Shown piece after piece: positions 27,024 to 35,793 of a stretch of 64,000 bases of DNA (its first letter is position 1; the number at the start of each line of letters is the position of its first letter). Below the pieces are notes generated by a model. That model did no database searches. It had not been told where the DNA came from and saw nothing but the letters and a program-made list of their open reading frames with translations. The translations under genes and the position numbers were made by a program. The stretch comes from Zeimonas sp964538505 (GTDB lineage: Bacteria > Pseudomonadota > Gammaproteobacteria > Burkholderiales > Burkholderiaceae_E), in NCBI GenBank assembly GCA_964538505.1, contig CAZIDY010000001.1, forward strand, positions 292,444 to 356,443. The letters run 5' to 3'.

Positions 27024-28242
27024 GCGTCGGGTGCGCATGCCGATGCGTGCGTCGATCGCGGCCGGCCTTGCCGTCGCGGCATTCGGGTTTGCCATGCCGA
27101 TGAGCGCGGTCGCGGCGTCACCCGCGGAGACGCAGCGTGCGAACGCGGATCGCGACACGAAGCTCGACACGAAACCCGAGGCGAAGACCGTCGCTCGAAG
27201 CAGCGCGAAGGCCGACGCTGGTACCGCGGCGAACCCCCGGCCGTGGGCGGCGATCGGTCGTCCGGCCACGCGCTCGGAGATCCAGGCGTGGGACATCGAC
27301 GTGCGGGCCGACTTCAAGGGGCTGCCCCCCGGTTCGGGCTCGGTCGCCGACGGCGAGCTGGTCTGGGAGGCGCAGTGCGCGTCGTGTCACGGCACCTTCG
27401 GCGAATCGAACGAGGTATTCACTCCGATCGTCGGCGGCACGTCGAAGGAGGACATCGAGAGCGGCCACGTCGCGAACCTGAAGCGACCCGACTTCCCGCA
27501 GCGAAGCACGATGATGAAGCTCTCGCAGGTGTCGACGCTGTGGGACTACATCCGGCGCGCGATGCCGTGGAATGCTCCGAAGTCGTTGTCCACCGAGGAA
27601 GTCTATGCGGTCACCGCCTACATCCTGAACCTCGCCGATGTGGTGCCCGCCGATTTCGTTCTGTCGGATCGGAATATCGTGGCCGTGCAGCAGCGCTTGC
27701 CCAATCGTAACGGGATGTCGTTCCACGAGCCCATGTGGCGCGTCGACGGCAAGCCCGACGTGCAGGGCGACGCCTGCATGCGGGATTGCCCCACCGACGC
27801 GGCACGCCGGGCCGCGGTCGGCCTGCCCGAGCACGCGCGCGATGCACACGGCAACCTGATGGCGCAGAATCGCGTCGTGGGTCCCGTGCGGGGGGCCGAC
27901 ACGACGAGCCCGCCGCGCAGCGGGCTCGACGGCGCCGAAGTCGTCGCGATGGCGCAGGCGATGATGCTCGAGACGGTGCCGCAGCAGCGCAGGCCCGCCG
28001 ATCTCGCGCGCGAGGCGAACTGCATGGCCTGCCATGCGGTCGCAACCCGGATGGTCGGTCCTTCCTTCGACGATGTCGGCGAGCGGTACCGCAGTCGTCC
28101 GGGGGCGGCCGAGCTGCTCGTCGGCCGCGTGAAGAACGGCACGAGCGGCGTCTGGGGCGACGTCCCGATGCCGGGCAATGCGGCGATTGCCGACGACGAC
28201 ATACGGGTTATCGTGAACTGGATCCTCGAGGATCGCAGATGA
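27007..28242 (+). CDS. soxD: diheme cytochrome c subunit SoxD
   Basis: 411 residues from the ATG at 27007 (ATG at 27037 is an alternative). Signal peptide to about residue 37 (FAMPMSAVAA). Two heme-c sites: CASCH at 124-128 and CMACH at 339-343, with Met ligands likely in PMPGNAAI for the C-terminal domain. The domain order is that of the diheme SoxD, which passes electrons from SoxC to cytochrome c. A low-complexity charged stretch (TKLDTKPEAKTVARSSAKAD) follows the signal peptide. Start lies within soxC, so coupled. Confidence 0.93.
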   Translation: MSRSGERRVRMPMRASIAAGLAVAAFGFAMPMSAVAASPAETQRANADRDTKLDTKPEAKTVARSSAKADAGTAANPRPWAAIGRPATRSEIQAWDIDVRADFKGLPPGSGSVADGELVWEAQCASCHGTFGESNEVFTPIVGGTSKEDIESGHVANLKRPDFPQRSTMMKLSQVSTLWDYIRRAMPWNAPKSLSTEEVYAVTAYILNLADVVPADFVLSDRNIVAVQQRLPNRNGMSFHEPMWRVDGKPDVQGDACMRDCPTDAARRAAVGLPEHARDAHGNLMAQNRVVGPVRGADTTSPPRSGLDGAEVVAMAQAMMLETVPQQRRPADLAREANCMACHAVATRMVGPSFDDVGERYRSRPGAAELLVGRVKNGTSGVWGDVPMPGNAAIADDDIRVIVNWILEDRR

Positions 28243-28310
28243 AGAATCGATCTATCTTTGACGCAACTCCGATTCGCTCCGGCAATCGGCCAACGAAGGA
28301 GACTGTTTTC

Positions 28311-28781
28311 ATGAACGTATCCAGACGCACGACGCTGCAGGTCGCGGGCAGCGCGGGCCTGTACGGTGCGCTGCTGTCGCTGGGGCTGCTTCGTCCCGGC
28401 ACCGCGGCGGCCGAGGCTTTCGACGCGAAGGCTTTCCAGGTAGCCGGTGTCTCCGACACGCTCAAGGCGCTCGGCGCGGCTGGCGCGACCGAGTCGAAGG
28501 ACGTCGTGATCGTCTCGCCCGACATTGCCGAGAACGGTGCCGTCGTGCCGGTGGCGGTCCGCAGCAACCTGCCGAATACCGAGTCGATCGCGCTGCTCGT
28601 GGAGAAGAACCCGAATGCGCTCGCGGGTGCATACGACATCCTCGAGGGCACGCAGCCCGAGGTCAGCATGCGCATCAAGATGGGGCAGAGCTCCGACGTC
28701 GTCGCGCTGGTGAAGGCCGACGGCAAGTACTACACGGCGAAGAAGGAAATCAAGGTCACGCTCGGCGGCTGCGGCGGCTGA
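28311..28781 (+). CDS. soxY: thiosulfate oxidation carrier subunit SoxY
   Basis: 156-residue carrier protein. Tat signal (MNVSRRTTLQVAGSAGLYG). The C-terminal swinging arm ends KVTLGGCGG, and C154 in the GGCGG motif holds the sulfur intermediates. ATG at 28311 with ribosome site aaggaga; an in-frame ATG at 28240 overlapping the soxD stop is less likely because it moves the Tat motif inward. Partner of SoxZ, encoded next. Confidence 0.95.
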   Translation: MNVSRRTTLQVAGSAGLYGALLSLGLLRPGTAAAEAFDAKAFQVAGVSDTLKALGAAGATESKDVVIVSPDIAENGAVVPVAVRSNLPNTESIALLVEKNPNALAGAYDILEGTQPEVSMRIKMGQSSDVVALVKADGKYYTAKKEIKVTLGGCGG

Positions 28782-28836
28782 CGCGTCGTTTCCTTCGCAT
28801 CGAGCCCTTCCCGAATCCGACAGGAGACCCTGCGAC

Positions 28837-29148
28837 ATGGCAGACCCGATGAAGATCCGCGCGACCGCCAAGGATGGCGTCGCCGACGTGCGCGTGCTGA
28901 TGGCGCACGAAATGGAAACCGGACAGCGCAAGGACGCTGCCGGCCAGGTGATTCCCGCCTGGCACATCACCGAAGTGACCGCGACGCTGAACGGCAAGCC
29001 CGTGCTGCGCGCGCACTGGGGACCGGCGATCTCGAAGAACCCCTACCTGCAGTTCAAGGTGAACGACGCCAAGCCCGGCGACAAGATCGCGATCACCTGG
29101 GTGGACAACAAGGGCGACAAGCGGACTGACGAAGCCACGGTGAGCTGA
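28837..29148 (+). CDS. soxZ: thiosulfate oxidation carrier subunit SoxZ
   Basis: 103 residues, no signal peptide, as is normal since SoxZ is exported in complex with SoxY. Family motifs: MKIRATAKDGVADVRVLMAH, GLike IPAWHITEV, VLRAHWGPAISKNPYLQF and KPGDKIAITWVDNKGD. The ATG follows ggagaccctgcgac. Positioned between soxY and soxA. Confidence 0.95.
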   Translation: MADPMKIRATAKDGVADVRVLMAHEMETGQRKDAAGQVIPAWHITEVTATLNGKPVLRAHWGPAISKNPYLQFKVNDAKPGDKIAITWVDNKGDKRTDEATVS

Positions 29149-29198
29149 AGCCGCGGGCGGTGCAGCGCGGTGGACCAATTCAACTAGAGGAGACATTC

Positions 29199-30005
29199 AT
29201 GCGAATGGCATCGCTGTGCATCGCAGCGTCGGCGCTTGCCGCAGCGGCGGTCGCGTACGCGCAGACCGACACGCAGGCGGAGATCGAGCGCTACCGCGAC
29301 ATGCTGCAGGACGGCAACCCCGCCGAGCTGATGGTGATGCGCGGCGAGGAGCTGTGGAAGACGCGGCGCGGACCGAAGAACGCAAGCCTCGAGGCCTGCG
29401 ACCTCGGCAAGGGGCCGGGGGTGCTGAAGGGCGCGTATGTCGAGCTGCCCCGCTATTTCGCCGATACCGACCAGGTGATGGACGCCGAGGCGCGTCTCGT
29501 GCACTGCCAGGTCACGCTGCAGGGCCTCGACCGCGCCGAGCTGACGAAGAAGCCGTTCTCGAGCAGAGGCCAGCGCGCAACCGACAACGAGGTGCTCGTC
29601 GCCTACGTCGTCGAGCAGTCGCGCGGCATGCCGGTGGCGGTTCCGCAGAGCCATCCGAAGGAGATCGCTTCCTTCGAGCGCGGCAAGAAGATCTTCTTCT
29701 ATCGCGGTGGCCCGTACGACTTCTCGTGCGCGTCGTGCCATGGAGACGACAACCTGCGCATCCGCCTGCAGGATCTCCCCAACCTGCTCAAGCCCGAGCC
29801 GGCGAAGCGCGCGTTCACGACCTGGCCCGCGTATCGGGTCTCGCAGGGCGCGGTGCGCACGATGCAGTGGCGGCTCAACGACTGCTTCCGCCAGCAGCGC
29901 TTCCCCGAGCTCGTCTTCATCTCGCCCGCCTCGATCGACGTGATCACCTTCCTGGGCGTGAACGCGAAGGGCGGCAAGATGGATTCGCCGGCGATCAAAC
30001 GATAA
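29199..30005 (+). CDS. soxA: L-cysteine S-thiosulfotransferase subunit SoxA (monoheme)
   Basis: Catalytic cytochrome of SoxAX, which joins thiosulfate to the SoxY cysteine. 268 residues with signal peptide ending AVAYAQ. One heme site CASCH at 177-181. The N-terminal heme of diheme SoxA is absent; C67 and C103 sit where a structural disulfide replaces it in monoheme forms. The active-site Cys is C229 in LNDCFRQQRFPEL. ATG at 29199, ribosome site agaggaga. Confidence 0.94.
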   Translation: MRMASLCIAASALAAAAVAYAQTDTQAEIERYRDMLQDGNPAELMVMRGEELWKTRRGPKNASLEACDLGKGPGVLKGAYVELPRYFADTDQVMDAEARLVHCQVTLQGLDRAELTKKPFSSRGQRATDNEVLVAYVVEQSRGMPVAVPQSHPKEIASFERGKKIFFYRGGPYDFSCASCHGDDNLRIRLQDLPNLLKPEPAKRAFTTWPAYRVSQGAVRTMQWRLNDCFRQQRFPELVFISPASIDVITFLGVNAKGGKMDSPAIKR

Positions 30006-30020
30006 GACAGAGGAGACGAG

Positions 30021-30659
30021 ATGCCAGGCAAACTTGGATTCGCGCGACGCAGCGTCGTCGTGCTGGCGGCGGTCGTCGTCGCAGCGGGCTGCGCGTCGAT
30101 GGTCGGTTCGCAGCCGGCCTCGGATGCGGAAGTCAAGCAGGAGCTGATGACCTCGTTCCGCGAGAAGGGAATCGCCAAGCTCGATCGCCTCGAGCAGAGC
30201 GAGCTGCAGCGCGCGTGCAGCGAGTACGCGACCCGGCCGTTGCCGGCAGACCTGCGTGCGCGCCTCGAGGCCGACGCGAAGAAGACCGTGCGCTTCCCCG
30301 CCGACGGCAAGTTCCTCGGCGACTGGAAGGCGGGCGAGAAGATCGCGCAGAGCGGCCGTGGGCTGCAGTACACCGACAACGAGAAGACGGTGGCCGGCGG
30401 CAACTGCTACGCCTGCCACCAGCTGTCGAAGGCGGAGATCGCCTACGGCACGATCGGCCCGAGCCTGCACAACTACGGCAAGCTGCGCGGCAATTCGAAG
30501 GAGATCCTCGAGTACACGTGGACGCGGCTGTGGAACGGCCACGCGTTCGCCGCCTGCAACAACATGCCGCGATTCGGCGACGCCGGCATCCTCACCGAGG
30601 CGCAGCTGAAGGACGTGATGGCGCTGCTGCTCGATCCCGCGTCTCCGGTCAACCAGTGA
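30021..30659 (+). CDS. soxX: monoheme cytochrome SoxX, possible lipoprotein
   Basis: 212 residues; electron-accepting subunit of SoxAX. Heme site CYACH at 129-133, Met ligand in CNNMPRFG (M182). The N-terminus ends VVVAAGC (C24), which reads as a lipobox, so the protein may be membrane-tethered instead of soluble. An extra domain of about 85 residues lies between the signal and the heme domain (ELMTSFREKGIAKLDRLEQS and on), as in longer SoxX types. Ribosome site gaggagacgag. Confidence 0.93.
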   Translation: MPGKLGFARRSVVVLAAVVVAAGCASMVGSQPASDAEVKQELMTSFREKGIAKLDRLEQSELQRACSEYATRPLPADLRARLEADAKKTVRFPADGKFLGDWKAGEKIAQSGRGLQYTDNEKTVAGGNCYACHQLSKAEIAYGTIGPSLHNYGKLRGNSKEILEYTWTRLWNGHAFAACNNMPRFGDAGILTEAQLKDVMALLLDPASPVNQ

Positions 30660-30717
30660 CGGGCGGGACGATGCGAAGCGGAGTGCCCGGCCTGCGTTGC
30701 CGGCGCGGCCAGCGGCG

Positions 30718-32433
30718 ATGATCGATCGTCGCGAGTTCCTGCGACTGCTCGCGGCCGCGTCGGCCGCGGGCCTGTCGCTGCCTGCCGGAGCGGCGTCGCC
30801 GGGCTCGGCGCGTGCCGAGTCGTTCTACGACATCGCCTCCTTCGGCAACGTGAGCCTGCTGCACTTCACCGACTGCCACGCGCAGCTGATGCCGGTGCAT
30901 TTTCGCGAGCCGAGCGTGAACCTCGGCGTCGGCGACGCGGTCGGCCGCCCGCCGCATCTCGTCGGCGAGGCGTTGCTGAAGCACTTCGGCATCGCGCCCG
31001 GCACGCGCGAGGCGCACGCCTTCACGTACCTCGACTTCGAGGACGCCGCGCGCACCTACGGCAAGGTCGGCGGCTTCGCGCACCTGGCCACGCTCGTCGA
31101 GCGGCTGCGCGCATCGCGCCCCGGAGCGCTGCTGCTCGACGGCGGCGATACCTGGCAGGGCTCGGCCACCGCGTTGTGGTCGAAGGGCCAGGACATGGTC
31201 GACGCGTGCAAGCTGCTCGGCGTCGACGTGATGACGGCGCACTGGGAGTTCACCTACGGCGCCGATCGGGTCGAGGAGATCATCGCGCGCGACCTGAAAG
31301 GCCACATCGACTTCGTCGCGCAGAACGTGAAGACGACCGATTTCGAGGATCCGGTCTTTCCGTCGCACGCGCTGCGCACGATCAACGGCGTGCCGGTCGC
31401 GATCATCGGGCAGGCGTTCCCGTATACGCCGATCGCCAACCCGCGCCATTTCGTCGAGCAGTGGAGCTTCGGCATCCAGGACGAACGGTTGCAGCAGATC
31501 GTCGACGAAGTGCGCGGCAAGGGTGCGCAGGTCGTCGTACTGCTGTCGCACAATGGCATGGACGTCGACCTGCAGCTCGCCTCGCGCGTCACCGGGCTCG
31601 ACGCGATCCTCGGCGGCCACACGCACGACGGGGTTCCGCAGCCGGTGCAGGTGCGCAACGCGAAGGGCACGACGCTCGTCACCAACGCCGGATCGAACGG
31701 CAAGTTCCTCGCGCTGCTCGACTTCGACGTGAAGGCGGGCAGGGTGGCCGACTTCCGCTATCGGCTGCTGCCGGTGTTCTCGAACCTGCTGCCGGCCAAC
31801 GCGCAGATGCAGGCGTTGATCGACGGCGTGCGTGCGCCGCATCGTGCGAAGCTCGAGGAGAAGCTCGCGGTCACCGAAGGGCTGCTGTACCGGCGCGGCA
31901 ACTTCAACGGTACCTTCGACCAGTTGATCCTCGATGCGCTGCTCGACGAGAAGGACGCGCAGATCGCCTTCTCGCCGGGTTTCCGCTGGGGCACCTCGCT
32001 GCTGCCGGGCGAGGCGATCACGCGCGAGCGCCTGATGGACCAGACGGCGATCACCTATCCGCATACGACGGTAACCGAGATGTCGGGAGAGATGATCAAG
32101 ACGATCCTCGAGGACGTCGCCGACAATCTGTTCAACCCCGATCCGTACTACCAGCAGGGCGGAGACATGGTGCGCGTCGGCGGAATGACCTACGCGTGCA
32201 CGCCGGGTGCGGCTGCCGGCTCGCGCATCTCCGACATGCGGTTGAACGGCGAGCCCGTCGAAGCTTCGCGCAGCTATCGCGTCGCGGGCTGGGCGCCGGT
32301 GGCCGAGGGTGCGAGCGGCGAGCCGGTGTGGGAGGTCGTCGAGCGCTGGCTGAAGGCGAAGGGCACGGTCACGCCGCGTCGCGTGAACGAGCCACGCCTG
32401 ATCGGCGTCGGCGACAACCCCGGGATGGCCTGA
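30718..32433 (+). CDS. soxB: thiosulfohydrolase SoxB
   Basis: 571-residue dimanganese hydrolase that releases sulfate from SoxY-bound S-sulfonate. Tat motif RREFLRLL at residues 4-11. Metallophosphoesterase motifs LLHFTDCHAQ, LLDGGDTWQGSATA, LLSHNGMDVD and LGGHTHDG, with the 5'-nucleotidase C-terminal domain (MSGEMIKTILEDVADNLFN). ATG at 30718; ribosome site weak. The next gene starts 3 bp after the stop. Confidence 0.96.
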   Translation: MIDRREFLRLLAAASAAGLSLPAGAASPGSARAESFYDIASFGNVSLLHFTDCHAQLMPVHFREPSVNLGVGDAVGRPPHLVGEALLKHFGIAPGTREAHAFTYLDFEDAARTYGKVGGFAHLATLVERLRASRPGALLLDGGDTWQGSATALWSKGQDMVDACKLLGVDVMTAHWEFTYGADRVEEIIARDLKGHIDFVAQNVKTTDFEDPVFPSHALRTINGVPVAIIGQAFPYTPIANPRHFVEQWSFGIQDERLQQIVDEVRGKGAQVVVLLSHNGMDVDLQLASRVTGLDAILGGHTHDGVPQPVQVRNAKGTTLVTNAGSNGKFLALLDFDVKAGRVADFRYRLLPVFSNLLPANAQMQALIDGVRAPHRAKLEEKLAVTEGLLYRRGNFNGTFDQLILDALLDEKDAQIAFSPGFRWGTSLLPGEAITRERLMDQTAITYPHTTVTEMSGEMIKTILEDVADNLFNPDPYYQQGGDMVRVGGMTYACTPGAAAGSRISDMRLNGEPVEASRSYRVAGWAPVAEGASGEPVWEVVERWLKAKGTVTPRRVNEPRLIGVGDNPGMA

Positions 32434-32436
32434 ACG

Positions 32437-32970
32437 ATGCATGCGCGGCGTCGCCTGTTTACCGCGATGGGCGCCGCCTGGGCCGCTGGGGTGCTGCCGG
32501 GCACAGGCCGTGCGGCGTCCCCGCCGCAGCCCGCAACGCCGGCGATCGGCACGCAGATGGTGCTGCCGTCGGTGCGCCTGCTCGACGGCCGGGAAATCGC
32601 GCCCACGTACTGGCAAGGCAAGGTACTCGTCGTCGAGACCTGGGCCAGCTGGTGCCCGTTCTGCGCGCGGCAGAACCCGGAGATCGACCGGCTGCACCGC
32701 GCGCATGTCGCATCGGGGCTCGAGGTGCTCGGCCTGTCGATCGATCGCAGGCCCGAGGACGCCGTGCGCTACATGCGCGAGCGCGGTTTCGCATTCCACG
32801 CGGCGATGCTCGACGCGAAATGGCAGGCGGTGCTGGGCCGCCCGAAAGGCTTGCCGGTGTTATGGGTCGTCGGCCGTAGCGGTCGCCTCGAGCAGCTCGA
32901 GATCGGCGAGATGTTTCCCGAGGACGTTGCCGATCTCGCGCGCTGGCTGAAGGACGGAACGCAGGGATGA
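32437..32970 (+). CDS. TlpA-like periplasmic thioredoxin (SoxW-like)
   Basis: 177 residues: Tat/Sec-like signal (ARRRLFTAMGAAWAAGVLPG) and a TlpA/ResA fold with C73-x2-C76 in WASWCPFCARQNPEIDRLH; cis-Pro in PKGLPVLWVVG. Likely keeps a sox component (SoxY or SoxA cysteine) reduced. Starts 3 bp after soxB and overlaps the next start by 4 bp, so it is in the sox operon. Confidence 0.85.
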   Translation: MHARRRLFTAMGAAWAAGVLPGTGRAASPPQPATPAIGTQMVLPSVRLLDGREIAPTYWQGKVLVVETWASWCPFCARQNPEIDRLHRAHVASGLEVLGLSIDRRPEDAVRYMRERGFAFHAAMLDAKWQAVLGRPKGLPVLWVVGRSGRLEQLEIGEMFPEDVADLARWLKDGTQG

Positions 32971-33494
32971 ACAGAGTCTTCTCGATTCGCATTTTCGGTG
33001 CGACGCTCGTCGCCGCCGGTCTTTTCGCCTCGCTCGCACCCTTCGACGCGCGGGCAGCCGAGGCGACGTTCAGCACGCGCTCGCTCGTTGCGGAGCTGGC
33101 GAACAAGGCGGCGATGGCGGCGCTCGAGGCCTGCCGCAAGGAAGGCTTCCAGGTCGGCGTCGCCGTCACCGATCGCAGCGGAATTTTGCAGGCCTTCGTG
33201 CGCGACCGCTTCGCGGGAGCGCACACCGTCGAGGTTGCGACGAACAAGGCGTGGACCGCCGCGTCGTTCCGGATGACGACCTCGATGCTCGCCGAGGAGA
33301 CGCAGGCCGGCAAAACGATGAGCGGCCTGCGCGCGGCCTCGCGGATGATGCCGATCGGCGGCGGCGTGCCGATCGAGGCGGGCGGATCGACGATCGCGGC
33401 GATCGGCGTCTCGGGTGCGCCGGGCGGCGATGCCGACGAGCGCTGCGCGCGGGCGGGCATCGAGGCGATCGAGATGGATATCGAGCTGCAGTGA
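32967..33494 (+). CDS. GlcG/HbpS-family heme-binding-like periplasmic protein
   Basis: 175 residues with a Sec signal (ATLVAAGLFASLAPFDARA) and one GlcG/HbpS domain (DUF336): LANKAAMAALEACRKEGFQV, VAVTDRSGILQAFVRDRFAG, GGGVPIEAGGSTIAAIGVSG and the terminal ERCARAGIEAIEM. Members bind heme or small ligands; no enzymatic activity established. ATG overlaps the thioredoxin stop, and its own stop overlaps the next GTG (GTGA). Confidence 0.82.
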   Translation: MNRVFSIRIFGATLVAAGLFASLAPFDARAAEATFSTRSLVAELANKAAMAALEACRKEGFQVGVAVTDRSGILQAFVRDRFAGAHTVEVATNKAWTAASFRMTTSMLAEETQAGKTMSGLRAASRMMPIGGGVPIEAGGSTIAAIGVSGAPGGDADERCARAGIEAIEMDIELQ

Positions 33495-34516
33495 GCGGGC
33501 ATCGCGCGCAGATCGCGTCCCGGGGGGCGTCCCGGGGGGCGTCCCGGGTGGCGTTTCTCGTCGCTGCGTTCGCGGCGCTCTGTATCGTCCTCGCTTCGCC
33601 GCAGTCGGCCGGCGCGCGCGAGCCCGCCGCCGTCACCGTCGACGTCGAGCCGAAACAGGTCAGCGAGCGCGTCTGGTACGTGCAGGGCGACAGCGGCATG
33701 GTGTCGCTGCAGAACCAGGGCTTCAACTCGAACGCGGGCTTCGTGGTCACCGACGATGGCGTCGTCGTCTTCGATGCGCTCGGTACGCCGGCACTCGGTG
33801 CGGTGCTGCTCGAGCGCATCCGGGCGATCACGAAGCAGCCGGTGCGCCGCGTCGTGCTCAGTCACTATCACTCGGATCATTTCTACGGCGTGCAGGCGCT
33901 GAAGGAAGCGGGTGCCGAGATCTGGGCGCATCGTTCGGTGCGCGACTATCTCGCCACCGACGCACCTGCACTGCGCCTGGCCGAGAGGCGCGAATCGCTG
34001 GCACCGTGGGTGACCGACGAAGCGCGCATCGTCGCGCCCGATCACTACGTCGACGGCGAAACCGTCTTTCGCCTGGGCGGCGTCACTTTCCGCCTGCTGC
34101 CGGCCGGCCCGGCGCACACCGATGAAGACCTGATGATGCTCGTCGAGGAGGAGGGCGTGCTCTTCGCGGGCGACCTGATCTTCGCCGGCCGCGTTCCCTT
34201 CGTCGGCGACGCCGACCCGCGCGCCTGGTTGGCTGCGCTCGAGAAGCTCGCGGCGCATCGTCCGCGGGTCGTCGTCACCGGACACGGCCCGGTTTCGAAA
34301 GACGCGCTGGCCGATCTCGCGCTCACGCGCGACTATCTGCTGTTCCTGCGCGCCGGGATGGGCGAGGCAGTCGACGAGCTGCTCGACTTCGAGGAAGCCT
34401 ACGCACGCATCGACTGGTCGCGCTTCTCGTCGCTGCCCGCCTTCGACGACGCGAACCGACGCAACGCGTACAACGTCTTCCTGCAGATGCAGCGCGAGGC
34501 GCTCGGCGTCGACTGA
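33491..34516 (+). CDS. MBL-fold metallohydrolase, SoxH-like
   Basis: 341 residues from a GTG at 33491. Signal peptide (VAFLVAAFAALCIVLASPQSAGA), then a metallo-beta-lactamase domain with HxHxDH in SHYHSDHFYG, GPAHTDEDLMMLV, LFAGDLIFAGR and VVTGHGPVS. It resembles periplasmic SoxH and quinoprotein-relay MBL proteins; activity unknown (a sulfur dioxygenase or thioesterase-like role is speculation). Last gene of the overlapping sox run. Three 12-bp direct repeats near the 5' end encode RGAS-RGAS-RVAF. Confidence 0.85.
   Translation: MSGHRAQIASRGASRGASRVAFLVAAFAALCIVLASPQSAGAREPAAVTVDVEPKQVSERVWYVQGDSGMVSLQNQGFNSNAGFVVTDDGVVVFDALGTPALGAVLLERIRAITKQPVRRVVLSHYHSDHFYGVQALKEAGAEIWAHRSVRDYLATDAPALRLAERRESLAPWVTDEARIVAPDHYVDGETVFRLGGVTFRLLPAGPAHTDEDLMMLVEEEGVLFAGDLIFAGRVPFVGDADPRAWLAALEKLAAHRPRVVVTGHGPVSKDALADLALTRDYLLFLRAGMGEAVDELLDFEEAYARIDWSRFSSLPAFDDANRRNAYNVFLQMQREALGVD
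33515..33550 (+). repeat. 12-bp tandem repeat within the MBL-fold gene
   Basis: Three copies of gcgtcccggggg (the third reads gcgtcccgggtg) in the signal-peptide n-region; unit length is a multiple of 3, so copy-number change would keep the frame. Confidence 0.8.
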
Positions 34517-34594
34517 TCGCGGATACGACAGCGACCCGGTTCGCCGTTTCCCTGCTCGCCGAGGCACCCGCCGTGCTTGCCGCACAATCGCGCG

Positions 34595-35671
34595 ATGCCG
34601 TTTTTCCGTCGCTTCTCCTGCATCGCGTTTGTCGGTGTCGCCTGTGCTCCGATCGCGGCGGGCGCGCAGACCGCGATCGAACAGACGGCGATCGAACACA
34701 CAGCGGTCGAACAGTGCCTGCTCACCGCGCTACGGCGGGCGCCCGACGACGCCACCGTCGATTCGGTGCGCCGGCAGTGCGAGGCTCTTCCGCAAGCCGC
34801 TTCGCCGAAAAAAACACCCGGTGCGAGCGAAGTCGCTGTCGTGCCCTCGCAGGTGCCCTCGCAGCCTGCCTCTCCCGTGGCGCGTCGCCTGGCGCTCGAG
34901 GGCCGGGCGGGGCGTTTCGCGCTGCTGCCGCATCGGCCGAATTACATCGATCCGCTCTCGCATGCCTTCGACGCGCCGGCTACCTCTCCCACCGACGCGC
35001 GCGTGCAGCGCAACGAGGTCAAGTTCCAGATCAGCTTCAAGTTCGCTCTGTCGCCGCCGCTGTTCGACGAGCGCGCGGCGCTGTTCTTCGCCTACACGGG
35101 CCAGTCCTGGTGGCAGGCCTACAACCGCGACCGCTCGAGCCCGTTCCGCGAGTACAGCCACGAACCGGAGCTGTTCGCTTCGTGGAAGCCGCAACGACGC
35201 GTGCTCGGCTGGGACTGGCAGTTGGCGAGCGCGGGCTTCGTGCATCAGTCGAACGGACGCTCCGGCGAGAGCTCGCGCAGCTGGAACCGACTCTTCGCGG
35301 ATTTCCGCTTCGATCGTCCGGACGGCTGGTGGCTGGGCCTGCGTCCATGGTGGCGCATCCCCGAGAGCAGCAAGCCGTTCCCGGGTTCGCCCGAGGGGGA
35401 CGACAACCCCGACATCGAACGCTTCGTCGGCGACGGTGAGCTGAAGCTCGGCTACGTCGGCGACGTGCACAACTTCACGCTCACGATGCGGCGCAGCCTC
35501 GCGCGCTCGGGCAAGGGCGCCGTGCAGCTCGACTGGAGCCGGCCGACCGGCTTCAGCCCCGATCTGCGCTGGCACATCCAGTACTTCGACGGCTACGGCG
35601 AGTCGATGCTCGACTACCAGACCCGCGTGCGTCGCCTCGGCTTCGGCGTGATGCTCAACGACTGGTACTGA
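34595..35671 (+). CDS. pldA: outer membrane phospholipase A
   Basis: 358-residue beta-barrel phospholipase A1 of the outer membrane. Catalytic residues H217, S219 and N231 in FVHQSNGRSGESSRSWNRLF, with the same spacing as OMPLA His142/Ser144/Asn156. Signal peptide ends IAAGAQ; a low-complexity linker (residues 25-95) with a TAIEQ-type repeat precedes the barrel. ATG at 34595; a TTG six codons earlier is less likely. Ends LGFGVMLNDWY, an aromatic barrel terminus. Not obviously linked to the sox genes upstream. Confidence 0.93.
   Translation: MPFFRRFSCIAFVGVACAPIAAGAQTAIEQTAIEHTAVEQCLLTALRRAPDDATVDSVRRQCEALPQAASPKKTPGASEVAVVPSQVPSQPASPVARRLALEGRAGRFALLPHRPNYIDPLSHAFDAPATSPTDARVQRNEVKFQISFKFALSPPLFDERAALFFAYTGQSWWQAYNRDRSSPFREYSHEPELFASWKPQRRVLGWDWQLASAGFVHQSNGRSGESSRSWNRLFADFRFDRPDGWWLGLRPWWRIPESSKPFPGSPEGDDNPDIERFVGDGELKLGYVGDVHNFTLTMRRSLARSGKGAVQLDWSRPTGFSPDLRWHIQYFDGYGESMLDYQTRVRRLGFGVMLNDWY
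34670..34714 (+). repeat. 15-bp tandem repeat within pldA
   Basis: Three imperfect copies of accgcgatcgaacag, encoding TAIEQ-TAIEH-TAVEQ just after the predicted signal peptide cleavage site. Confidence 0.8.
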
Positions 35672-35793
35672 GGAGCCCGGCCGCCTGGCTCTTTTGCTTC
35701 CGGGCGCACCTCGGCTCGCCCGGCTCGAGCACTTTCCGCCACGTGGTAACGTTCGCCCTTCGCAGCGAAGCGATTCGGACGGAAGGTCGAGAC

